Below the pieces are notes generated by a model, which worked only from the letters and a program-made list of their open reading frames with translations, had not been told where the DNA came from and did not search any database. This document shows, one piece after another, positions 52,590 to 60,898 of a stretch of 64,000 nucleotides of DNA (its first letter is position 1; the number at the start of each line of letters is the position of its first letter). This stretch comes from Schaalia dentiphila ATCC 17982 (GTDB taxonomy: Bacteria > Actinomycetota > Actinomycetes > Actinomycetales > Actinomycetaceae). The position numbers and the translations under genes are program-made. The DNA lies in NCBI RefSeq assembly GCF_000154225.1, contig NZ_DS264586.1, positions 1,518,527-1,582,526 on the forward strand, read 5' to 3'.

Positions 52590-53935
52590 CGGCTCAGGAC
52601 AGAGACCATCTCCACGTGGTGGGTGTGCGGGAAGAGGTCCCACGCCTGCAGCGATTCGAGCTGGTATCCGGCCTCGGTGAGGGTGCGCAGGTCGCGTGCG
52701 CCCGCCGCCGGGTCGCAGGACACCAGGACGACGCGAGGGGCACCCGTGGCGGCGATCGCCTCGCACACCTCGGCACCCGCACCGGCGCGCGGCGGATCCG
52801 CCACAACGACGTCCGGCACGGCACTCAGCTGGCCAGACAGGTCGACAACACCCTCGCGATCCACGTTTCCGGCGAACGCGTCCACCCAGTCGAAGGCCGC
52901 GAGGTTCTCGCCGGCGTCACGCACGGCGCCCTCGTCACCCTCGAGCGTCACGACGCGCCCCGACTCGCCGACGGCGCGCGCGAGCGGCACGGAGAACAGG
53001 CCAGCACCCGAGTACAGCTCCATGACCGCGCGACCAGCCCCGGCCTCGCCTGCGCCGAAAGCAGCAGCCAGCACGGCGTTCGCGAGCACCTCGGCGCCGC
53101 GCACGTGCGTCTGCCAGAAACCGGAGGGCCGCACGTAGTACGACTCGACGCCGGAGCCGACGGGCACGTTCCAGCGCAACACGTCGGCGTCGATGCGCAG
53201 GCCGTCGGTGGCGTACGTGTCCTCGCCGATCAGGACGACGGGATCGCCGCCGGAGGGGGCCACCGCGCGCACGCGGTCACCCGGCTTCCACAGGCGACGC
53301 CACGGCGTGTCCTCATCGAAAAGTCCGAGCTCGCGGATCGCGGGCACAGCCAGCGGCATGTCCTCGAGCGCGATGACGCGGCGGCCGCGGAACTCGTGCA
53401 TGCCGGCGCGCCCATCCGCGTCGATAACGACGTCAATGCGAGAGCGGCGACCGGTCAGCGGATCGTTCGCATCCTCATCGCCCGGCGCGGGAGCGACATG
53501 CACTCCACCGAGGGCTTCCACGGCATCGGACAGGGGTTCTCCGCCCACGCGGCGCAGCTGCCCGGCAATCACGCGGGATTTCCAGTCGCGCTGTGCGGCG
53601 GGCGTCAAGTGCGCGAGCTCCCCGCCGCCGACGCCTCCCGGACCGGCCTGGGGCCAGACGGACTCAACGCGGTCGGCCGAGGCCTCGACGACCTCGATGG
53701 CATCCGCCCACGCGAGCTTCTTCTGGACGGCGGTCACCCGCGCGCGGACAATCTCACCAGGTGCCGCGTGGCGTACGAAGACAACACGCCCGCTCTCGTC
53801 GCGTGCGACGCACGCGCCTCCGTGTGCGGGCTCGCCGACGGTCAACTGGAGGATCTCGCCGATCCCCTCGCGGGGCTGCACGGCTGCGGTGCGACGGCGC
53901 GGAGAGGGACGACGGCGGGACGGGCGGGGGCTCAT
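52586..53935 (-). CDS. TrmA/RlmD-type class I RNA 5-methyluridine methyltransferase
   Basis: 449 residues. A basic N-terminus precedes a TRAM RNA-binding domain (about 25-85, with VGEPAHGGACVARDESGRVVF split at GEPAHGG). The SAM-binding domain has MELYSGAGLFSVPLA, VVADPPRAG and the catalytic VSCDPA block; the C-terminal end has WDLFPHTHHVEMV. Whether it acts on 23S rRNA or tRNA cannot be told, and the usual FeS-cluster cysteines of RlmD were not recognised. It overlaps the upstream permease gene by 4 nt. Confidence 0.9.
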   Translation of the reverse strand: MSPRPSRRRPSPRRRTAAVQPREGIGEILQLTVGEPAHGGACVARDESGRVVFVRHAAPGEIVRARVTAVQKKLAWADAIEVVEASADRVESVWPQAGPGGVGGGELAHLTPAAQRDWKSRVIAGQLRRVGGEPLSDAVEALGGVHVAPAPGDEDANDPLTGRRSRIDVVIDADGRAGMHEFRGRRVIALEDMPLAVPAIRELGLFDEDTPWRRLWKPGDRVRAVAPSGGDPVVLIGEDTYATDGLRIDADVLRWNVPVGSGVESYYVRPSGFWQTHVRGAEVLANAVLAAAFGAGEAGAGRAVMELYSGAGLFSVPLARAVGESGRVVTLEGDEGAVRDAGENLAAFDWVDAFAGNVDREGVVDLSGQLSAVPDVVVADPPRAGAGAEVCEAIAATGAPRVVLVSCDPAAGARDLRTLTEAGYQLESLQAWDLFPHTHHVEMVSVLSR

Positions 53936-56007
53936 GCGTTCTCCTCGGTGGGGCTTTCGCTGCGAGTGGTGCCGGGCTGCTCGGTACGGGACTTCGAGTC
54001 ACCGGAGGCCGGCGCTGCGACCCGCGAGAACGGGTCATTGACGCGCTGACGGCCTTCCACGACGTCATCCTCGCCGAGCTGCCACGGGACGACGGTAATC
54101 ACCACGCCGGGAACACCGAGGAGCGCGGCTCGTAGGCGCAGGGCCGACTGGTTGTGCACGATGTTCTCCCACCAGTGGGTGACAAGGAACTGCGGCATGT
54201 AGACCACAAGCATTTCGGTGGGCATCGCGCGACGGCGCCCGCGCACATACTGCAGGATCACCGAGGCGATGTCTCGGTAGGGCGCGGATAGGAGCGTCAG
54301 CGGCACGGGAACGCCGGAGGCCTTCCACTGGCGCAGGATCTTGTTCTCTTCCTCGTCATCCTCGACGACGGAGACGAGCTCGATCGACGTCGGCGAGGAC
54401 GCACGAGCCGCCGCGATCGCTCGCATGGCGGGGCGCGACAGGGAGGACACGAGGACGAGGGCACGCACGCGGGTCGGCAGGGCGCGGCGCGCATTCCAGT
54501 CGTCCACGCGCAGCTGCGAGCGGACCGTCTCGTAGTGGTGATGGATCGAGATCTGGATGCCAAACACGATCGCGATCATGAGCAGGGTGATCCACGCGCC
54601 GTGCGTGAACTTCGTGGCCAGGACGATGATGAGCACGAGGCCGGTCATCATGAAGCCGACGATGTTGACGGCGCGCGAGCGCAGGACCGCCATGCGCTCC
54701 TGGCCGGACTGGCGCGAGCGCAGCTGCCGGTTCCAGTGCTTGATCATGCCCAGCTGCGAGAGTGTGAAGGAGATGAAGACTCCGACGACGTAGAGCTGGA
54801 TGAGGCGCGTCGTCTGTGCCTCAAAGCCGACGATCAGCGCGATCGCGGCGACGGTCAGGACGACGATACCGTTCGAGTACGACAGGCGGTCGCCGCGGCG
54901 CACCATCTGGTGGGGCAGGAAGGAATCGCGCGACAGGACGGATGCCAGCGTCGGGAAGCCGTTGAACGCCGTGTTTCCAGCGAGCACCAGGATGAAGCCT
55001 GTGACGACGGTGATGAGGATGAAGAGAATCGATCCCTGACCGAACACTGCGGAGGCGATCTGCGAGATCGCCGGTTCGATGGGCGTGTTCTCCGGGACGG
55101 GCACGCCCTGGTAGGTCAGCTGGGTCGCGGCGTCGTCGACGATCTTCACGCCGGTCGCACGCGCCAGCACGAGGATCGAGATCATCATCGAGGCGGCAAT
55201 CAGACCGAGCATCGCCAGCGTGGTCGCCGCATTGCGGGACTTGGGGCGGCGGAACATGGGCACGCCGTTGGAGATGGCCTCGACGCCGGTGAGTGCAGCA
55301 CAGCCCGAGGAGAACGCGCGCATGAGCAGGAAGGCACCAGCGAGTCCGGCAAGGCCGTCGGCGTGGCCGGGAGCGGCGACGAGGTCGTAGGCGGCGGTGG
55401 GCGACTCACCGAGGTGTCCTGTGGCCATCTTCGCGAATCCGACGACGACCATGAGGCCGATGGCCCCCATGTACAGATACGTGGGCACGGCGAACGCTCC
55501 GCCGGCCTCACGGGTGCCGCGCAGGTTCAGGGTCGCCAGAATGACGACAAGCGCAACGGCGATCGGCACCTCATAGCCGAGGAGGGCCGGGACGGCCGTC
55601 GTGATGTAGTTGGCTCCCGACGAAATCGAGACGGCTACCGTCAGGATGTAGTCGACCAGCAGCGCCGAGGCCACGACCAGGCCCCAGGAACGGCCCAGGT
55701 TCGTGGTAACGACCTCGTAATCGCCGCCGCCCGATGGGTAGGCGTGCACCGTCTGACGGTACGACGCGACCACGACCGCGAGCACGATCGCGACGGCGAC
55801 ACCCACCCACACGGACTGAAGCGCGGCCATCGAACCGGCGAGCGCAAGGGTGAGGAGGACTTCGTCCGGCGCGTAGGCGACGGACGACAGAGCGTCCGAC
55901 GCGAAGATCGGCAGGGCGATTCGTTTGGGGAGAAGCTGGTGGCCCATCGCGTCCGATCGCATCGGGCGCCCGATGAGCACGCGCTTTGCGTAGGCCAACA
56001 AGTTCAT
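53932..56007 (-). CDS. APC-superfamily amino acid/cation permease
   Basis: 691 residues: about twelve membrane helices, then a soluble C-terminal domain of roughly 200 residues. The conserved starts DALSSVAYAPDEVLLTLALAG (split at SVAYAP) and GVEAISNGVPMFRRPKSRNA mark the subgroup often encoded beside TrkA subunits in actinobacteria. ATG 56007 was chosen since a longer frame to 56061 adds nothing family-like. A TAACAT box ends 5 nt upstream. Substrate unknown; a role linked to potassium or amino acid uptake is suggested by the divergent trkA genes. Confidence 0.85.
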   Translation of the reverse strand: MNLLAYAKRVLIGRPMRSDAMGHQLLPKRIALPIFASDALSSVAYAPDEVLLTLALAGSMAALQSVWVGVAVAIVLAVVVASYRQTVHAYPSGGGDYEVVTTNLGRSWGLVVASALLVDYILTVAVSISSGANYITTAVPALLGYEVPIAVALVVILATLNLRGTREAGGAFAVPTYLYMGAIGLMVVVGFAKMATGHLGESPTAAYDLVAAPGHADGLAGLAGAFLLMRAFSSGCAALTGVEAISNGVPMFRRPKSRNAATTLAMLGLIAASMMISILVLARATGVKIVDDAATQLTYQGVPVPENTPIEPAISQIASAVFGQGSILFILITVVTGFILVLAGNTAFNGFPTLASVLSRDSFLPHQMVRRGDRLSYSNGIVVLTVAAIALIVGFEAQTTRLIQLYVVGVFISFTLSQLGMIKHWNRQLRSRQSGQERMAVLRSRAVNIVGFMMTGLVLIIVLATKFTHGAWITLLMIAIVFGIQISIHHHYETVRSQLRVDDWNARRALPTRVRALVLVSSLSRPAMRAIAAARASSPTSIELVSVVEDDEEENKILRQWKASGVPVPLTLLSAPYRDIASVILQYVRGRRRAMPTEMLVVYMPQFLVTHWWENIVHNQSALRLRAALLGVPGVVITVVPWQLGEDDVVEGRQRVNDPFSRVAAPASGDSKSRTEQPGTTRSESPTEENA

Positions 56008-56087
56008 CACGGATGTTAAGCGTAGTCCACCGAGCCTGACAGTGGCAGCGCCGAAGCGCACGCATGGCTATTTCGCGAGGACCGGAG

Positions 56088-56093
56088 TAGTTT
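56088..56093 (+). promoter_or_regulatory. Candidate -10 box for leaderless trkA mRNA
   Basis: TAGTTT ends 7 nt before GTG 56101. No ribosome site is seen. The divergent permease -10 candidate (TAACAT, 56013-56018 on the minus strand) lies 70 bp away. Confidence 0.4.
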
Positions 56094-56100
56094 GGTAGTC

Positions 56101-56766
56101 GTGCACTTTGTGATCATGGGTTGCGGGCGCGTCGGCGCTCGCCTGGCATCGACGTTGGACGCCGCGGGTCATTCCGTGGCGGTTATTGACCAGGATTCCA
56201 AGGCTTTCTCTCGCCTCTCCCCGGACTTTTCCGGTCGTCGCGTGACGGGCGTGGGCATGGACCGCGACTGCCTGCGTCAAGCGAACATTAAGGACGCGTA
56301 CGCGTTTGCGGCCGTCTCATCAGGTGATAACTCGAACATTATCGCCGCGCGCGTCGCACGTGAGGTCTTCCACGTCGAGCACGTGGTCGCACGCATCTAC
56401 GACCCCACGCGCGCCTATCTGTACGAACGCCTCGGGATTCCGACGGTCGCCTCGGTGCAGCGCACCACCGAGTCGGTGATGCGCCGCCTGCTCCCTCCGG
56501 ACGCGTCGCTCATCTGGTCCCACCCGACCGGCGCGGTCAGCCTCGTCAATGCGACGCCCTCCCCCAGCTGGTACGGCCTGAGCTTCCAAGTTGTCGAGGA
56601 CCTCACAGGCTGCCGCATCGTCTTCACGTCACGCTTGGGATCCATCCGCACCGCATCGCCGGATCTGGTGGTCCAGGAGCACGATCAGCTGTATTTCGCG
56701 ATCAACGGGACCGAGACCGCGCAGCTGCGCGACCAGTTGGCTAACCCGCCCAAGACGGAGGTGTGA
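56101..56766 (+). CDS. TrkA family potassium uptake regulatory subunit (first)
   Basis: 221 residues: an RCK-N Rossmann domain opening FVIMGCGRVGARLASTL (GxGxxG), then VVARIYDPTRAYLYERLG, and an RCK-C domain. It binds NAD(H) or nucleotides and gates a TrkH-type potassium channel. It corresponds to the CeoB/C pair of mycobacteria. The start is set at GTG 56101 (HFVIMG follows); a TTG at 56092 would add three residues. The second trkA gene overlaps its end. Confidence 0.92.
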   Translation: MHFVIMGCGRVGARLASTLDAAGHSVAVIDQDSKAFSRLSPDFSGRRVTGVGMDRDCLRQANIKDAYAFAAVSSGDNSNIIAARVAREVFHVEHVVARIYDPTRAYLYERLGIPTVASVQRTTESVMRRLLPPDASLIWSHPTGAVSLVNATPSPSWYGLSFQVVEDLTGCRIVFTSRLGSIRTASPDLVVQEHDQLYFAINGTETAQLRDQLANPPKTEV

Positions 56767-56768
56767 GC

Positions 56769-57473
56769 ATGAAGATTGTGATTGCTGGAGCCGGATCGGT
56801 GGGTCGCAGCGTTGCCCTGGAGCTGCTCGCTCACGGTCACGACATCACCCTGATCGACAACATGCCCGAGAAGCTGCGCATCTCGTCCGTGGCAGACGCT
56901 GACTGGGTGCTCGCCGACGCGTGCTCGCCTGACGCGCTGCACGACGCGGGCGTGGCCGAGGCCGACGTCATGGTCGCCGCGACCGGCGACGACAAGGCGA
57001 ACCTGGTCATCTCCCTGCTGGCAAAAACTGAGTTCGCGGTGCCCCGCGTGGTTACGCGCTTGAACAACCCGAAGAACGAGTGGCTGTTTGATCAGGCGTG
57101 GGGCGTGGATGTGTCCGTGTCGACGCCGCGCATCATGACGTCTCTCGTCGAAGAGGCGGTCTCGGTGGGCGTTCCGGTGCGTCTGTTTTCCTTCAACACG
57201 GCCGCTGTGTCGATGCACGCGCTCATCCTGCCGGAGGATTCCCCGGTTGTGGGCAAGCGCGTCCATTCCCTGCAGCTGCCGGCCCGTTCAGTCCTCGCTG
57301 CGCTTCTGCGCGACGGTCGTCCGATTACGCCGAGCGCCGACGACGTGTTCGAGGCCTCCGACGAGCTCCTGCTCCTCGTGCCCGATGCGGACACCGCTGA
57401 GTTGCAGGACCTGCGTCAGCTGGTCGCGTCCCCTGTCTCGGAGGAGTCCGAGGACGAGGACACCGAGGAGTAA
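56769..57473 (+). CDS. TrkA family potassium uptake regulatory subunit (second)
   Basis: 234 residues with RCK-N (MKIVIAGAGSVGRSVALELL, then ADVMVAATGDDKANLV and VVTRLNNPKNEWLF) and RCK-C domains, ending in an acidic tail SEESEDEDTEE. ATG 56769 has GGAGG 7 nt upstream; GTG 56763 is an alternative that overlaps the first gene's stop. The last 58 bp overlap the 3' end of the convergent DUF3159 gene, an unusually long antisense coding overlap. Confidence 0.92.
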   Translation: MKIVIAGAGSVGRSVALELLAHGHDITLIDNMPEKLRISSVADADWVLADACSPDALHDAGVAEADVMVAATGDDKANLVISLLAKTEFAVPRVVTRLNNPKNEWLFDQAWGVDVSVSTPRIMTSLVEEAVSVGVPVRLFSFNTAAVSMHALILPEDSPVVGKRVHSLQLPARSVLAALLRDGRPITPSADDVFEASDELLLLVPDADTAELQDLRQLVASPVSEESEDEDTEE

Positions 57474-58090
57474 ACCTTCAGCTTCCACCAGGTGGCCCAG
57501 GCTCCCAACGCGAAGAGCGGGAGTCCGAGGGCCAACTTGGCGACGCCGAGAGCCGCAACCTGGCCCGTGAGCCACAGGGGTGCCTGCACGGCGACGCGCA
57601 GGGCAAAGATTCCCGCCCACATCCACGTGAGTAAGTTGCAGCTGCGGCGCAGGGACGCGTGGTCGGGGTCGGACTGCCAGCCCTTCACCAGGCCGGTCAG
57701 CGGACCGTAAAACTGGGCGACGAGGCTTCTCCCGCACAGGACGGACAGAGCGAAAGCAAGCGCCATGGCCACGTTCGTCGCAATGCCCCAGGCGAAATAG
57801 TTTTCTCCACGCCCGGTCGCCGCCGCGAAGATGACGCCAATGGCTACTCCGAAGAGGCCGGAGAGCGCCTGCCCCATCCCCTGGTGTTGGACGAGGCGGA
57901 TCACGCAGGCGATCAACGCGACGGCCAAGGCCGCAATAAGCGTTGGCAGGAGGTCGCGCGTGGCCACAAAAACGATGACGAAAAGGATTCCGGGCGCGGT
58001 GGCTTCAATGACGCCGCGTGTGCCGCCCAGGGCTCGTGACCAGGAGAATTCCTCAGAGGTGGCCTGATCCATCCAGCGAGGAGTCGGCAT
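57416..58090 (-). CDS. DUF3159 family membrane protein
   Basis: 224 residues with about six hydrophobic segments. ATAPGILFVIVFVATRDLLPTL and NYFAWGIATNVAMALAFALS, each split by short loops, are typical of this actinobacterial family found near trkA and DUF3710. Function unknown. Its start shares one base with the OB-fold stop (TGATG). Its serine-rich C-terminus is encoded opposite the acidic tail of the second TrkA. Confidence 0.85.
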   Translation of the reverse strand: MPTPRWMDQATSEEFSWSRALGGTRGVIEATAPGILFVIVFVATRDLLPTLIAALAVALIACVIRLVQHQGMGQALSGLFGVAIGVIFAAATGRGENYFAWGIATNVAMALAFALSVLCGRSLVAQFYGPLTGLVKGWQSDPDHASLRRSCNLLTWMWAGIFALRVAVQAPLWLTGQVAALGVAKLALGLPLFALGAWATWWKLKVYSSVSSSSDSSETGDATS

Positions 58091-58470
58091 CAGCCCTCCC
58101 CCGCGATCACTCGGTACAGCGGGTTAATGATGACGAGGCGTTCACCCACGCGTCCAACGGTGCCTTCGACCTCGAGCCGCTGGCCGACGCTCAGTCCGGG
58201 GATGGAGGATCGTCCGGGCCAGCGCAGCTCCAGCGTGTCGGTGCCGTCATAGAGGGTCGCGACGAGGACGCGCTGGGCGCCCTCCTCGGGCGGGTAGGTC
58301 ATGCCCAGCAGCGTGCCAAACACGAGCACGTGAGAGCGGTCGGCCACGTCTCGAATCGGCGTGATACCACGGGCGGCGCGCGCCGAGTCCTCGTCAAGGG
58401 CGGCATCCAGGGAACGCGCGTCCTTGTCGAGTCCGAGCGCGGCACCGACCTTAGCGAACCACGAGGCCAT
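58090..58470 (-). CDS. OB-fold nucleic acid-binding domain protein
   Basis: 126 residues. A short helical start (MASWFAKVGAALGLD) precedes an OB-fold (about 43-124) with VLVFGTLLGMTYPPE, ATLYDGTDTLELRWPG and LEVEGTVGRVGERLVIINP. It is part of the conserved block DUF4193-DUF3710-OB-DUF3159-trkA of actinobacteria. ATG 58470 lies one base after the DUF3710 stop; a much longer frame to 58836 is antisense-like noise. Role unknown. Confidence 0.85.
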   Translation of the reverse strand: MASWFAKVGAALGLDKDARSLDAALDEDSARAARGITPIRDVADRSHVLVFGTLLGMTYPPEEGAQRVLVATLYDGTDTLELRWPGRSSIPGLSVGQRLEVEGTVGRVGERLVIINPLYRVIAGEG

Positions 58471-58471
58471 G

Positions 58472-59104
58472 TCAGGCCTCCTGAGCGCCCGCGGGCAGGT
58501 GCACGGGCAGCAGCTCCAGGCGCGTGCGCGGGTGCTCGTCACGACGCACGATGATGCGGTCGATGACCTTTTCGATCTCGACGCCGGCTTCCTCGTTCGC
58601 GGCGGCGGGGCCGAGGATGTCGATGCGGGCGAACCAGCGGTCGCCTTCGCGGCCGATGATGCGCATGCGCGAGGTCGCGGAGCGTCCGTCAGGCATCTGC
58701 ATCGGCATGTCGACGAGGAGCTCGTTGCCGTAACGCGTCGGGTAGTCGGCGACCTTGGCGCCCTGGTCTTCGAAGCCCTTGCGGATTTCTTCGCGCAGCT
58801 CCTCCCATACGCCACCGGAACGGGGCGCGGCGGCAACGCTCATCTGGATGCCGGAGCTACCGAGCACGACGAGGATCTGCAGGACGGTCGTACCGTCATC
58901 AGCGACCTGCGTGCGCAGCTGCATGCCCTGAACCGCGGGGAACAGGATGGATCCCATGTCGACGTAGCCGTCGCTGGTGTCGACCTCCCCGTAGTTACGC
59001 GGGCCGGGCTCGCTCCAAATCGCAGCGTCTTCGTCGCTCAGGCGAGGCAGGGCCTCGACCTCTTCGATCTCTTCTTCGACAGTCTTCTTCTTGCGTCCGA
59101 ACAT
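58472..59104 (-). CDS. DUF3710 family protein
   Basis: 210 residues. The N-terminus MFGRKKKTVEEEIEEVE is charged and GYVDMGSILFPAVQGMQLRTQV with WEELREEIRKGFEDQGAKV are family marks. In many actinobacteria a dUTPase gene (dut) lies directly upstream of DUF3710; here DUF4193 is adjacent and dut is missing from the site. Function unknown. Confidence 0.85.
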   Translation of the reverse strand: MFGRKKKTVEEEIEEVEALPRLSDEDAAIWSEPGPRNYGEVDTSDGYVDMGSILFPAVQGMQLRTQVADDGTTVLQILVVLGSSGIQMSVAAAPRSGGVWEELREEIRKGFEDQGAKVADYPTRYGNELLVDMPMQMPDGRSATSRMRIIGREGDRWFARIDILGPAAANEEAGVEIEKVIDRIIVRRDEHPRTRLELLPVHLPAGAQEA

Positions 59105-59113
59105 CGTCCTACC

Positions 59114-59416
59114 TCACATCGCGCACTCGGTGCACACGGGGGCGCCGTTGGCGTCCACGTGGTCGAGCTGCGACGCGTGGTGCACGAGGAAGCACTGCGA
59201 GCAGGTGAACTCGTCTTCCTGGCGGGGAACGACGTGGACCGTCAGTTCCTCCTTTGACAGGTCCGCACCGGGAAGCTCGAAATTCTCAGCCGCTTCGTTT
59301 TCGTCTTCTTCGATCTCGGCGGAGCCGGCGTCGTTGCGACGGGACTTCAGCTCTTCGATCGAGTCCTCTGCGACCTCGTCTTCGTTCTTGCGCGGCGCAT
59401 CGTAATCGGTTGCCAT
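59114..59416 (-). CDS. DUF4193 family protein with zinc-ribbon end
   Basis: 100 residues. MATDYDAPRKNEDEVAEDSIEELK (split after KNEDE) is the typical acidic start. The C-terminal half has two CxxC pairs, CSQC near 71-74 and CTEC near 95-98, that likely bind zinc. An AAGGGGAG site lies 4 nt before the ATG. The family is restricted to actinobacteria; its function is unknown. Confidence 0.87.
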   Translation of the reverse strand: MATDYDAPRKNEDEVAEDSIEELKSRRNDAGSAEIEEDENEAAENFELPGADLSKEELTVHVVPRQEDEFTCSQCFLVHHASQLDHVDANGAPVCTECAM

Positions 59417-59582
59417 GGTTCTCCCCTTTCGCCTCTCGAGCCGGTTTGCGCGAGTGGTCTATGCGCAGGGAGGATAACACTTGTGAGAGTAATGTGCCAT
59501 CGTATGTGTGACACGCGCCCAGCTACGCGACATTCTGAGCATTATTTGAGACGATTCGACCTAGACGTTTGAGGAGGAAGTG

Positions 59583-60833
59583 ATGATTGAGCTCGAATTG
59601 CTCGGGACCAGCGCCGATGGCGAGTCCCTGGTGCTCACGGATGCCCAGGGTGAACGCTATTCGGTGTTGATTTCCGATGAGCTCCGCGGCGCGACGCGTC
59701 GTGATCGTCCGCGAGTGGAGCTGGCGCCCGCTCGTCCGACCCTCGCTCCTCGCGATATTCAGGCTCTCCTGCGCGCCGGCGCGACCCCGGCAGAGATCGC
59801 GGAGCAGCACGGCATGGAAGTCAGTGCGGTCGAGCGTTTTGAGGCTCCCGTGCAGGCCGAGAAGGATTATGCGCTGACGCGCGCCCGCGCCGTTCGCATT
59901 GGCGACGGCGGCCCTACGATGGGCGACCTCGTTCTGGATCGACTGGCGGCGCGCGGCGTCGACCCGTCGTCTCTGGAGTGGACCGCGACGCGCGAGGCCG
60001 GGGAGCCCTGGCAGATCATCGTGAACTTCGTGCAGGGTGCGGCCGAGCACGCCGCCCACTGGCATCTGTCGAACTCCGGCTCGCTCGAGGCGATCGATCA
60101 GGAGGCTCAGTGGCTGACGGAGCAGGTGTCCACTTCCCCGACGGCCTCGATCTTCACTCCCCTGCCGCGCAACGCTCCGGCTCCCGTCGTCGACCCCGGT
60201 GCTGAGGACCTGCGCAACCGCGAGGCGATCATCGACCAGCTCAATGCCGTGCGTGGTAAGCGCCAGCAGATTGATTTGGACCTGGACGATGAGGTCGACG
60301 AGGAGGCCGAGTACCTGGCAGCTATCGCCGGCGAGGAGGAGGCTCCCACAGCGGAGCCCGACACGTCGACGGGCCCGATTTCCGCGCGCATCTATTCGCT
60401 CGCGTCCGCTCGCACGAAGGCGGAGGCACCATCCGATCCCGCCGAGGACACGCTGTTCCCCGCGACCGGTCAGATCCCGTCTGCCCGTCCGACACTGACG
60501 GGCGCTATCCCGGTGGCGTCCCGCTCCCCCAAGACCGAGGCCCCGGCCTCGTCGGGCGTGCTCCCGTGGCTCTCCGACACCCCCGCGTCCTCTGGTGAGG
60601 ATAAGGGCGGCGAGGAGGCGAAGGCCGAGGAGCAGGCGACCCCCGCGATCCCCATGAAGGCCGTGCAGGCGTCCGATTCCACTGATCCCACTCCTGCCGA
60701 GGCCGAGGAGAGCGCGACCGGGTCCGTTCCCGCTCAGGGAGTGACGGGTTCGAGGATGGCGCGCACTTCCTCGAAGAAGACCCGCCGGTCGGTCCCCAGC
60801 TGGGACGAGATTCTCTTCGGCTCGAAGTCGTAA
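59583..60833 (+). CDS. sepH: Septation protein SepH
   Basis: 416 residues. The N-terminal DUF3071 domain (IELELLGTSADGESLVLTD, then YSVLISDELRGATRRDRP) has a helix-turn-helix-like segment LSPRDIQ-type APRDIQALLRAGATPAEIAEQ. The rest is acidic, Pro/Ala/Ser-rich and poorly conserved. SepH binds FtsZ and promotes divisome assembly in Streptomyces and Mycobacterium. ATG 59583 has GGAGG 5 nt upstream; a GTG at 59580 would add one residue. A bidirectional terminator follows. Confidence 0.9.
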   Translation: MIELELLGTSADGESLVLTDAQGERYSVLISDELRGATRRDRPRVELAPARPTLAPRDIQALLRAGATPAEIAEQHGMEVSAVERFEAPVQAEKDYALTRARAVRIGDGGPTMGDLVLDRLAARGVDPSSLEWTATREAGEPWQIIVNFVQGAAEHAAHWHLSNSGSLEAIDQEAQWLTEQVSTSPTASIFTPLPRNAPAPVVDPGAEDLRNREAIIDQLNAVRGKRQQIDLDLDDEVDEEAEYLAAIAGEEEAPTAEPDTSTGPISARIYSLASARTKAEAPSDPAEDTLFPATGQIPSARPTLTGAIPVASRSPKTEAPASSGVLPWLSDTPASSGEDKGGEEAKAEEQATPAIPMKAVQASDSTDPTPAEAEESATGSVPAQGVTGSRMARTSSKKTRRSVPSWDEILFGSKS

Positions 60834-60847
60834 TCCGAGCAAACGCC

Positions 60848-60877
60848 AAGCGGCCGCCCGTTAAGGAGCGGCCGCTT
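60848..60877. terminator. Bidirectional terminator between sepH and the phosphodiesterase gene
   Basis: A 10-bp G/C-rich stem (60848-60857 with 60868-60877) and a 10-nt loop, 15 nt after the sepH stop and 22 nt after the end of the convergent gene. It can serve both strands. U-tracts are weak. Confidence 0.7.
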
Positions 60878-60898
60878 CGTGTATGTCCTGTAGTCGTC

